From assembly GCA_021812745.1 (NCBI GenBank), contig JAKAMS010000215.1:1-5096 (forward strand): 5,096 bases of DNA, given 5' to 3'. Every line of letters starts with the position of its first letter. Position 1 is the stretch's first letter. Positions 1-5,096 of the stretch are shown here, one piece after another. The notes beneath the pieces were generated by a model that saw only the letters and a list, made by a program, of their open reading frames with translations, searched no databases and was not told where the DNA came from. The stretch comes from Bacteroidota bacterium (GTDB taxonomy: Bacteria; Bacteroidota; Ignavibacteria; Ignavibacteriales; Melioribacteraceae). The translations under genes were made by a program, and so were the position numbers.

Positions 1-1
1 T

Positions 2-268
2 TCAAAAAAGAATAAAGATATTGATGACAAAACTTGTAACATTTCTGAAATCCGGTGGAGAAACGGAAAAGATTTTTCAACATTCTATGTTACTGCAAAC
101 CGCTTCTTGCACGGAATGGTCCGTACAGTTGTTGGAACATTGCTTTATGCCGCCGAAAACAAACTTGATGAAAATTACTTATTAAAAGTTCTGGAAGAAA
201 AAAATAGAGAAGAAGCAGATGAATCCGTTCCTGCGAAAGGTTTATTCTTATTTAAAGTGAGATATTAA
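2..268 (+). CDS. truA: tRNA pseudouridine synthase A, C-terminal fragment (5' end outside window)
   Basis: TruA converts uridines at positions 38-40 of the tRNA anticodon stem-loop to pseudouridine in the cytoplasm. Only the last 88 residues are in the window; the frame is open at the left edge, and the catalytic Asp lies in the missing N-terminal part. The fragment carries the family's C-terminal signature: C-N-I-S-E-I-x-W near residues 12-19, then F-Y-V-T-A-N-R-F-L-H-G-M-V-R-T-V-V-G-T-L at about 28-47. This corresponds to the conserved ANxFLxxMVRxxVG segment, which holds a conserved Arg (here R41). The protein ends with P-A-K-G-L-F-L-F-K-V-R-Y, the usual TruA terminus (xPAxGLxLxxVxY). The stop TAA is followed by a single base and then the ATG of the reductase gene, implying co-transcription and probable translational coupling. 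Family assignment is firm; nothing can be said about the promoter. Confidence 0.93.
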   Translation, partial: SKKNKDIDDKTCNISEIRWRNGKDFSTFYVTANRFLHGMVRTVVGTLLYAAENKLDENYLLKVLEEKNREEADESVPAKGLFLFKVRY

Positions 269-269
269 A

Positions 270-1040
270 ATGATTGATCTGAAAAATAAAGTAGCAATTA
301 TAACTGGCGGTTCACGGGGAATAGGAGAAGCATGCGTTAAATTATTTTTGCAAGCGAATGCTTCGGTGGCTTTTACATACAAGAACGCTAAGAATAAAGC
401 AGAAAAACTTGAGAAGAATTTTAATGGATCATCCGACATTCAATTCCCAAAAGTAAAAGCATACCGTGTTGATATGGAATCTGAATCTGAAATTAATGAA
501 ATGATTGCGAAAGTTGCCGGCGACTTTGGAAGAGTTGATATTTTGGTCCATAACGCAGGTATATGGAATGATGGTCCGTTGGACAAAATGACGCTCGATC
601 ATTGGAATGAATTAATGAGAGTTAATCTCACTTCAACATTTTTATTGTGTAAAGCCGCGGTGCCGCATATGAAAAAAAATAATTTTGGAAGAATGATCTT
701 AGTTTCATCAACCGCAGGCCAGCGCGGGGAAGCGTTTCATTCTCATTACGCCGCATCCAAAGGTGGAATTATTTCATTCACAAAATCGCTTGCGGTAGAA
801 TTAGCGCCATATAACATAACTGTAAACTCTGTTGCGCCCGGCTGGGTTGATACGGAAATGTGCCACGAAGTTTTCTCTGATGAAGAATATAAGGAGAGTG
901 TAAGAAAAGGAATTCCTGTTGGAAGAATTGCAACCACAGAGGACATTGCCGGTCCAATTTTATTTCTTGCATCGGATCTGGCACGTCATATTAATGGAGA
1001 AATTTTAAATGTGAATGGCGGAAGTGTATTGTGCGGGTAA
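270..1040 (+). CDS. SDR-family NAD(P)-dependent oxidoreductase, FabG-like
   Basis: This 256-residue classical short-chain dehydrogenase/reductase has a complete Rossmann fold. Visible motifs are the dinucleotide loop T-G-G-S-R-G-I-G (residues 12-19), D68 contacting the adenine, H-N-A-G (94-97, usually NNAG), N119, S147, and the Y160-x-x-x-K164 pair. Together N119, S147, Y160 and K164 form the catalytic tetrad. A-P-G-W (189-192) and the terminal G-E-I-L-N-V-N-G-G fit the FabG/3-oxoacyl reductase branch. R16 in the glycine loop favours NADPH (inference). The likely reaction is reduction of a 3-oxoacyl thioester, but SDR substrates cannot be fixed from sequence and another ketone or sugar is possible. 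The start is secure because the N-terminus (L-K-N-K-V-A-I-I-T-G-G) begins at the family's normal place. The only ribosome-site candidate is a weak purine stretch (AAAGTGAGA) near 254-262 inside truA. One base separates the two genes, so expression probably depends on truA read-through. Confidence 0.9.
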   Translation: MIDLKNKVAIITGGSRGIGEACVKLFLQANASVAFTYKNAKNKAEKLEKNFNGSSDIQFPKVKAYRVDMESESEINEMIAKVAGDFGRVDILVHNAGIWNDGPLDKMTLDHWNELMRVNLTSTFLLCKAAVPHMKKNNFGRMILVSSTAGQRGEAFHSHYAASKGGIISFTKSLAVELAPYNITVNSVAPGWVDTEMCHEVFSDEEYKESVRKGIPVGRIATTEDIAGPILFLASDLARHINGEILNVNGGSVLCG

Positions 1041-1046
1041 TTCATT

Positions 1047-1077
1047 TTTGAATATTGTGTCCATTATTATATATTTG
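1047..1077 (+). promoter_or_regulatory. Candidate Bacteroidota-type promoter (TTTG / TAnnTTTG)
   Basis: The gap after the reductase holds TTTG at 1047-1050 and TATATTTG at 1070-1077, separated by 19 bp. This matches the -33 TTTG and -7 TAnnTTTG elements described for Bacteroidota housekeeping sigma factors. Transcription would begin near 1084 and leave a short leader before the membrane-protein gene at 1112. The match is exact but short, the region is AT-rich so chance is possible, and use of this consensus in the source organism is an inference. Confidence 0.4.
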
Positions 1078-1098
1078 AAATGGTTTGAAACATTTCAA
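1075..1098. repeat. 8-bp inverted repeat overlapping the candidate -7 element
   Basis: TTGAAATG (1075-1082) is mirrored perfectly by CATTTCAA (1091-1098) across an 8-base spacer that itself contains another TTGAAA (1085-1090). The left arm shares its first bases with the TATATTTG box and the right arm ends 13 bases before the next start codon. It could be a repressor operator or a leader hairpin. No T-run follows it, so it is not a terminator. Confidence 0.45.
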
Positions 1099-1111
1099 TG
1101 AAAGATAATCA

Positions 1112-1588
1112 ATGGAATTTTTATCAGAGATTCACCCACGGATTGTTCATTTTCCGGTAGTGCTTTTCATTTTTTATTTTTTCCTTGAAATGTCCGGAAT
1201 AATTTTCAAAAAAGATTTTATGCTCAAAACCGCTTATCTGATGTTAGCTGCAGGTGTACTTACTGCGCTAATAGCTGTATTGACCGGCAACCAGGCTTAT
1301 GCTGCTGTTAAACTTTTAGCTAGAAACAAGACCGGGCTGAATGATCTTATTGAGATTCATGAAAATTATGCGACAGTAACTGTTTGGTATTTTTCCGCTC
1401 TTTTAATTTTTAGAACATATTTGTTGGTTAAGAAAAAATTTTGGGAATCAATTATCTCAAACGGAAAATTAAAATATCTATTAATCGTATTAGGATTAAT
1501 CGGTTGTTATCTAATATATATGACAGGAATTCATGGCGGAGATTTAGTTTTCAAACATGGAATAGGTACGCAACTCTTTGGCAAATAA
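1112..1588 (+). CDS. DUF2231-type four-helix membrane protein
   Basis: This 158-residue inner-membrane protein resembles the DUF2231 family (predicted membrane proteins, COG4244-like). The family's opening motif is present as I-H-P-R-I-V-H-F-P (residues 7-15), and the closing G-I-H-G-G-D-L-V-F-K-H-G-I-G (139-152) matches its usual GGxLVxxHGxG end. Hydrophobic segments lie at about 12-32, 37-57, 90-106 and 121-141, with no cleavable signal. Histidines H8, H13, H83, H141 and H149 sit at helix ends and could bind haem or metal; this is an inference, as the biochemical role is unknown. The ATG at 1112 is chosen because the HPxxVHFP motif normally sits at the extreme N-terminus. There is no good Shine-Dalgarno, only AAAG at 1101-1104. 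An ATG at 1098 is out of frame. The gene follows the candidate promoter and ends 13 bases before the next start, so it is probably the first of a three-gene unit. Confidence 0.8.
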   Translation: MEFLSEIHPRIVHFPVVLFIFYFFLEMSGIIFKKDFMLKTAYLMLAAGVLTALIAVLTGNQAYAAVKLLARNKTGLNDLIEIHENYATVTVWYFSALLIFRTYLLVKKKFWESIISNGKLKYLLIVLGLIGCYLIYMTGIHGGDLVFKHGIGTQLFGK

Positions 1589-1601
1589 TACTACATTAAA
1601 A

Positions 1602-2186
1602 ATGAAAAAAATATTTTTACTCATCGCCTTGTCCGCGTCAGTTGCATTCGGACAGTTTCGTCTGGGCGAGGCGAAAGGGTTGTTTATGGGAATTGGAGTC
1701 GGTCCACGTTTTCCAATTGGCGACATGTCTCTAAAACAAAATATTGGTGTTGGTACAGATGTTATCTTATCATATACCGATAATATATTTATCCCATTTT
1801 TTGTTTACGCATCAATTGGATATGAACATTTCCCAGGGAGACAAGATTTCTATAAGGTAAGCGATTACTCATCTTTCTCAAGCAATGCGCTTACTATTGC
1901 CGGAGGAGTGCGCTATTATTTCAAACCGATTCTTGAAAACATTGTGCTGCTTATGCCCATTGTTGATGTTGGCGCGGAGTTCGGGTATTTTGAAAGTCTT
2001 CACCAATTTAAAATCGGGAGCGGTAAACAAGATTTTTTAGAAAATATTAGCAAATTTGGTTTTCATGTTGGCGCAGGGTTTTCAATGTTTCTTCTAGATG
2101 TGATTACATATTATAATTATTTGCCGTCAAATCAATATTTATCATTCAACTTGAGAGCAAATATTCCAATTTTTGTAAAATTTTAA
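1602..2186 (+). CDS. Putative outer-membrane beta-barrel protein with signal peptide
   Basis: This 194-residue protein is probably exported to the outer membrane. It begins M-K-K-I-F-L-L-I-A-L-S-A-S-V-A-F-G-Q, a classic Sec signal peptide with likely cleavage after G17. The mature part consists of alternating, Gly- and aromatic-rich strands: about 27-40, 48-74, 96-107, 118-131, 151-172 and 178-194. These would suit a small barrel of about eight strands. The last strand ends I-P-I-F-V-K-F, with the terminal Phe recognised by the Bam assembly machinery. No enzymatic motif is visible and the family cannot be named beyond an OmpA-barrel or porin-like fold; its cargo or partner is unknown. An in-frame TTG at 1578 would add eight residues overlapping the upstream gene and spoil the signal peptide, so ATG 1602 is preferred. 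The leader is A-rich without a clear Shine-Dalgarno. It sits 13 bases after the DUF2231 gene and 10 bases before the hydratase. Confidence 0.72.
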   Translation: MKKIFLLIALSASVAFGQFRLGEAKGLFMGIGVGPRFPIGDMSLKQNIGVGTDVILSYTDNIFIPFFVYASIGYEHFPGRQDFYKVSDYSSFSSNALTIAGGVRYYFKPILENIVLLMPIVDVGAEFGYFESLHQFKIGSGKQDFLENISKFGFHVGAGFSMFLLDVITYYNYLPSNQYLSFNLRANIPIFVKF

Positions 2187-2187
2187 T

Positions 2188-2191
2188 GAGG
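2188..2191 (+). promoter_or_regulatory. Shine-Dalgarno site of the enoyl-CoA hydratase gene
   Basis: GAGG lies five bases before the ATG at 2197 and just after the stop of the beta-barrel gene. It is a clearer ribosome site than those of the two preceding genes and confirms the chosen start. Confidence 0.6.
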
Positions 2192-2196
2192 TAAAA

Positions 2197-2979
2197 ATGG
2201 AATACAAAAACATTTTGTTAGCAGTAAAAGATAAGATTGCATTCGTTACTATAAACAGACCCGATAAATTGAATGCACTTAATAATGCTACTCTAGACGA
2301 ATTGAAGTATTGTTTTAATTCAATTAAAAATGATAATTCCGTTAACGTAGTAATTATAACCGGCGCGGGAGAGAAAGCATTCATTGCTGGTGCAGATATT
2401 TCCGAACTCAATAAATTAAATACTGTTGAGGGAAAAATGTTTTCAGAGAAAGGTCAGGAAGTTTTTAACCTGATTGAAAAACTTGGCAAGCCGGTGATTG
2501 CAGTTGTAAATGGGTTTGCTCTCGGAGGCGGCTGCGAGTTGGCTTTAGCTTGTCATATACGTATTGCAAATGAAAAGGCAAAGTTTGGTCAGCCGGAAGT
2601 GAATCTAGGAATTATTCCGGGCTACGGCGGAACACAACGTTTAACACGGTTAATTAATTCCGGTCGTTCTTCAGAAATGATTTTAACCGGCGACCTGATT
2701 GATTCACACGAGGCGTTGAGAATAGGTCTTGTGAATAAAGTCTTTTCGAGTGAAGAGATTATGAACAAAGCAACTGAAATGGCGGAAAAAATTTCTAATA
2801 AAGGACAAATTGCAGTACGGATGGCGTTGCGCGCAATTGTTTCGTGCAACGATACTTCTGAATCGGAAGGACAAAACTTAGAATCGAGTTTGTTCGCAAT
2901 TTGCTGCGGCACGGAAGATTTTAAGGAGGGTACTTTGGCATTCCTCGAAAAAAGAAAACCAAATTTTAAAAATGAATAA
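2197..2979 (+). CDS. Enoyl-CoA hydratase (crotonase family)
   Basis: Crotonases of this type add water across the 2,3 double bond of enoyl-CoA, giving 3-hydroxyacyl-CoA, in beta-oxidation or in short-chain acid and butyryl-CoA pathways in the cytoplasm. The protein has 260 residues, the normal length, and aligns end to end with well-known hydratases. Motifs seen are N-R-P-D-K-L-N-A-L (20-28), A-F-I-A-G-A-D-I (61-68, oxyanion-hole A66), A-L-G-G-G-C-E (108-114, oxyanion-hole G111 and catalytic E114), and G-Q-P-E-V (131-135, catalytic E134). Further matches are G-Y-G-G-T-Q-R-L and the closing F-L-E-K-R-K-P-N-F. Both catalytic glutamates are present, which favours hydratase over isomerase or dehydrogenase relatives; chain-length preference cannot be read. 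It is the last gene of the three-gene unit. The FabG-like reductase upstream acts on related thioesters but lies across a candidate promoter, so joint function is speculative. Confidence 0.93.
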   Translation: MEYKNILLAVKDKIAFVTINRPDKLNALNNATLDELKYCFNSIKNDNSVNVVIITGAGEKAFIAGADISELNKLNTVEGKMFSEKGQEVFNLIEKLGKPVIAVVNGFALGGGCELALACHIRIANEKAKFGQPEVNLGIIPGYGGTQRLTRLINSGRSSEMILTGDLIDSHEALRIGLVNKVFSSEEIMNKATEMAEKISNKGQIAVRMALRAIVSCNDTSESEGQNLESSLFAICCGTEDFKEGTLAFLEKRKPNFKNE

Positions 2980-2985
2980 TCTCTA

Positions 2986-3007
2986 ACGCAAAATTTTTAT
3001 TCTGCGT
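2986..3007 (+). repeat. Hairpin 1 in the gap after the hydratase
   Basis: ACGCA (2986-2990) pairs with TGCGT (3003-3007). After one A/C mismatch, AAT pairs with ATT around a TTTT loop, giving eight pairs in all. It begins seven bases after the hydratase stop. No T-run follows, so it is a poor rho-independent terminator, but it could still protect the mRNA 3' end. Confidence 0.4.
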
Positions 3008-3014
3008 ACTTATA

Positions 3015-3039
3015 TAACACGGATTGTAATTCTGTGTTA
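3015..3039 (+). repeat. Hairpin 2, directly before the ribosome site of the next gene
   Basis: TAACACGGA (3015-3023) pairs with TTCTGTGTTA (within 3030-3039): nine pairs including one G-T wobble, around an AT-rich loop. Its outermost base A3039 is also the first base of the downstream AGGG ribosome site. The hairpin could therefore modulate translation of the next gene, or act as a processing or protective stem. Its sequence resembles hairpin 1. Confidence 0.42.
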
Positions 3040-3042
3040 GGG
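3039..3042 (+). promoter_or_regulatory. Shine-Dalgarno site setting a GTG start
   Basis: AGGG is followed after seven bases by the GTG at 3050. An in-frame stop (TAG, 3038-3040) lies immediately upstream and the first in-frame ATG is deep inside the gene, so this site fixes GTG as the start. It abuts the base of hairpin 2. Confidence 0.6.
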
Positions 3043-3049
3043 AACTATT

Positions 3050-4072
3050 GTGATAAACCGGAAACAAAAATTCATAAAATATCTTTTCGCTCTTACAATT
3101 ATTTTGTTGATAACGGATATCTCTATTGATCATTTTATCAAAAAAGAAAAAATTCCAATTGTTAATAAACTTTCCGTAAAGCAGATTGAATCTGTCTTCT
3201 TTAAGGTTCTTGATGATTATGGAATAAAAAGTCAATGGATCTCAAGCAAGAAAGTAAAACCGTCAGTAGATGATTCAACAGCGGCTCAGTATTTCATAAA
3301 GATTCCTTCAGATATACCGATACCCTTCATACTTAAGGACATCAATAGCATTATTGAAAAAGATATAACCGGATTTGTTTCCGAAGAGAAGAAAATATAC
3401 GGATTGACAGAGATTAGAATCTATACGAATGAGATACTAAAACTGAGAGCTTCACTCTTACCCGATAAAAATATAATACGCACAAATAACGAATTGTCGT
3501 TTATCATTTCCGACGCAATGGATTTAAGCGAAAGCAATTTCAATAATTTTTTATCGGTTTCATATCCGCTTGCATGTACTGTTGTTCCCGGTAAAAATAT
3601 TATTCAGAAAGTTGACTCGATGAAAAATTACAGAAAGGAGTATGCTATTCTTCTAAATGACGACATAAGCAATTCCGAAATGAAATTAAAACAAGAATTT
3701 CAAAAAGAATTGCTGCGCGGTTCTATAAAAAACATAATTTCTTCTTTCAAAGACGCACGGGCATATTTTGTGGATGAGAAATCGGCGGTTTACAATTCTG
3801 CCATTTACAATTTTGTGCGCGATGATTTTAAGCGGCAGGGAATTACACTTTATCCAAAATCGGAACTGATTGAGCTGAATGCTAAGGAAGACTCGGAACT
3901 ATTTTCGAAATTTAAATTTTTTTGTAACGATACTACCGGCATTCATCAAAAACTTTTTATCAGCACTTTCGAAAATTACCAGAAGATTCTTCCGGAGCTA
4001 ATACGATTAAAGAAGAAAGGTCATAAAATTATTTCGCTGGCTAAAACTTATCTGGTTCTTAAAGAGAAATAA
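3050..4072 (+). CDS. Membrane-anchored protein resembling divergent polysaccharide deacetylases (YibQ-like), probably non-catalytic
   Basis: This 340-residue protein has a short basic N-terminus and one hydrophobic segment (about 11-26), so it is probably a signal-anchored periplasmic protein. Residues about 40-140 form a domain with I-K-I-P-S-D-I-P-I (83-91), of unknown function. Residues about 148-335 follow the order of the divergent polysaccharide deacetylase family, related to NodB-type carbohydrate esterases. First comes a strand F-I-I-S-D-A-M-D-L (151-159) where the family has xIxIDDxG. Then come P-L-A-C-T-V-V-P-G (173-181) matching the xxAxxPG strand, a strand A-I-L-L-N-D (199-204) where LLHxPM is usual, and a closing K-K-G-H-K-I-I-S-L-A. 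The first Asp of the DD pair is Ser here, and the expected His and NHMGS residues are not recognisable, so catalysis looks lost. This is recognition by pattern, not a search; an unrelated alpha/beta protein is possible. It starts with GTG after two hairpins and ends four bases from a convergent gene. Confidence 0.5.
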   Translation: MINRKQKFIKYLFALTIILLITDISIDHFIKKEKIPIVNKLSVKQIESVFFKVLDDYGIKSQWISSKKVKPSVDDSTAAQYFIKIPSDIPIPFILKDINSIIEKDITGFVSEEKKIYGLTEIRIYTNEILKLRASLLPDKNIIRTNNELSFIISDAMDLSESNFNNFLSVSYPLACTVVPGKNIIQKVDSMKNYRKEYAILLNDDISNSEMKLKQEFQKELLRGSIKNIISSFKDARAYFVDEKSAVYNSAIYNFVRDDFKRQGITLYPKSELIELNAKEDSELFSKFKFFCNDTTGIHQKLFISTFENYQKILPELIRLKKKGHKIISLAKTYLVLKEK

Positions 4073-4076
4073 AAAA

Positions 4077-5096
4077 TTAATTTAGAATATTCCCGCTATT
4101 GTCTAATTCAACTGCTTCGTCTCCCGAAACATCTTTTAATTGTGCGGAAACTTTTTCTCTATCTCCAACAGCCACAACAACAAGTTCATCCGGAAAAACA
4201 TTTTCCAATGCCGATTTGTTAACGTCTTCATTTGAAGCCGCTTCAATTTTTGTTGTGTAGTCTGCGAGCTCATTAATAGAAAGATTGTGAATAAGAAGTT
4301 GCTCAATATTCTTTGCTACCTGAGAATAAGTTTCGAAACGGGAAGGAAATTGTTTGATTAAATATGATTTTGCAAATTCAATCTCTTCCGCAGAAATATT
4401 TTTTCGTATTCCTTCAAGTTCTTTAATAATTTCTGATACAGATGCGCCTGTATTCTCGATATTAACCGCAGTAGAAACTTCGAATGATCCTGCATTTTGA
4501 TAATACTGATAGATGGAACTTGCGCCGTATGTATATCCTTTTTCTTCCCGCAAATTATGATTGATCCGACTGGAAAATTGTCCGCCGAGAATTGTATTCA
4601 TTATTCTGGTGGGGATGTAATCCTCGGCATCGCGTTTCTTTGCAATGTGCCCAACTCGAATTTCGCTTTGAGCGGAATTTTCTTTATGAACGAAGAAAAA
4701 TTTTGTAGGATTTCTCTTAGGTATCTCGAAGGCAACGGAAGTTTTAGGGGAACCGTTCCAACTGCCTAAATATTTGTTGAATTGTTCAACTGCTTCTTCC
4801 TCGGTTAAATTACCGACCACAATAAACTTAGAATTGGCGGCTGTAAAAATATCGTGATAGAATTTTTTTACATCATTGTTGGAAATTTCATTAACAGTAT
4901 TCTCGTAACCAATTTCCGGGTAGGCGTAATATGTATCTTCAAAAAGAATTTTTTCAAAAACCGTTGAAGCTATAAATGACGGTTCGTCTTTAAGCTGTAA
5001 TATTCTGTCTAAGACTTTTTTCTTCTCTCGTGAAAAATCTTTTTCCTCAAATCGTGGTGTTAAAATTATTTTTGATAATAATTCTAGTGAACGGTT
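4077..5096 (-). CDS. M16-family zinc peptidase-like protein, C-terminal 339 residues (5' end outside window)
   Basis: The minus-strand frame is open from the right edge to the TAA at 4077-4079, giving 339 residues; residue numbers below are within this fragment. M16 peptidases (pitrilysin, processing-peptidase and PqqL relatives) degrade or process peptides in a clam-shell made of two halves. Residues 1-100 are the end of an N-type half: V-L-D-R-I-L-Q-L-K-D-E-P (28-39), an F-Y helix (79-80), then F-I-V-V-G-N (91-96). Residues about 120-330 are the M16 C-terminal domain with I-L-G-G-Q-F-S-S-R-I (168-177) and L-R-E-E-K-G-Y-T-Y-G (182-191), then a closing V-V-V-A-V-G-D. R183 and Y190 fit the substrate-binding R/Y pair. 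The HxxEH zinc motif would lie upstream, outside the window. Where active enzymes have VxxE-E-I, this protein has V-L-D-R-I, suggesting a non-catalytic partner or second half (inference). A GTG at 4820 is internal, not the start. An exported location is likely from family habit. Confidence 0.85.
   Translation of the reverse strand, partial: NRSLELLSKIILTPRFEEKDFSREKKKVLDRILQLKDEPSFIASTVFEKILFEDTYYAYPEIGYENTVNEISNNDVKKFYHDIFTAANSKFIVVGNLTEEEAVEQFNKYLGSWNGSPKTSVAFEIPKRNPTKFFFVHKENSAQSEIRVGHIAKKRDAEDYIPTRIMNTILGGQFSSRINHNLREEKGYTYGASSIYQYYQNAGSFEVSTAVNIENTGASVSEIIKELEGIRKNISAEEIEFAKSYLIKQFPSRFETYSQVAKNIEQLLIHNLSINELADYTTKIEAASNEDVNKSALENVFPDELVVVAVGDREKVSAQLKDVSGDEAVELDNSGNILN

Noticed and set aside
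1040..1053. Small hairpin ATTCA-TTTT-TGAAT after the reductase gene as a terminator
   Set aside because: It has five AT-rich pairs and no following T-run, and it overlaps the more convincing promoter-like TTTG.
1578..1601. In-frame TTG start eight codons upstream of the beta-barrel gene
   Set aside because: It overlaps the DUF2231 gene and adds residues before a textbook signal peptide that begins exactly at ATG 1602.
2622..2912. Minus-strand open frames inside the hydratase, the reductase (746-984) and other genes
   Set aside because: They lie antisense to well-conserved coding sequence and show no family motifs or ribosome sites.
3013..3018. TATAAC as a -10 box for the deacetylase-like gene
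   Set aside because: No matching -35 or TTTG element is found at the right distance, and the bases are better explained as part of hairpin 2 and its flank.
4071..4106. Terminator for the M16 gene: minus-strand T6 run (4071-4076) preceded by a TTAGA/TCTAA stem
   Set aside because: The stem has only five AT-rich pairs with a 15-base loop and sits inside the coding end, too weak to call.
4497..4769. Plus-strand open frame of 90 codons opposite the M16 gene
   Set aside because: It is antisense to conserved M16 C-terminal domain sequence, and the translation resembles no known family.
4818..4820. GTG at 4818-4820 (minus strand) as the start of the M16 gene
   Set aside because: The frame remains open to the right edge and the 92 upstream residues are recognisable M16 sequence, so this Val is internal.

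Overview
The window is AT-rich chromosomal DNA, probably from a Gram-negative member of the Fibrobacterota-Chlorobiota-Bacteroidota (FCB) group. Ignavibacteria-like is my best guess, and it is an inference from gene content. Supporting signs are an outer-membrane beta-barrel with a signal peptide and terminal Phe, A-rich leaders with few strong Shine-Dalgarno sites, one promoter-like TTTG/TAnnTTTG pair of the Bacteroidota type, and a divergent polysaccharide-deacetylase-like protein. The genes look vertically inherited. I see no mobile element, CRISPR array, tRNA or rRNA.

Layout, left to right. The window opens inside the 3' end of truA (tRNA pseudouridine synthase). A FabG-like short-chain dehydrogenase/reductase starts one base after its stop, so the two are probably translationally coupled. 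A 71-bp gap holds a candidate promoter overlapped by an 8-bp inverted repeat. It precedes three tightly spaced genes on the same strand: a four-helix DUF2231 membrane protein, a small outer-membrane beta-barrel protein, and an enoyl-CoA hydratase. A 70-bp gap then holds two adjacent, related hairpins whose stems differ by a compensatory base-pair change. After it comes a GTG-started, membrane-anchored protein resembling the divergent polysaccharide deacetylase (YibQ) family but without the expected metal-binding residues. Four bases beyond its stop, on the opposite strand, ends a zinc-peptidase family M16 gene that runs off the right edge.

Functionally this is mostly housekeeping. The reductase and the hydratase both belong to acyl-thioester chemistry (fatty-acid synthesis or beta-oxidation type). 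The DUF2231 protein and the beta-barrel protein are envelope proteins of unknown role. The deacetylase-like protein and the M16 peptidase suggest periplasmic functions, and both look like non-catalytic or degenerate family members. No clear new multi-gene system is visible. The best leads are the possible pseudo-deacetylase, the paired hairpins and the inverted repeat over the candidate promoter.
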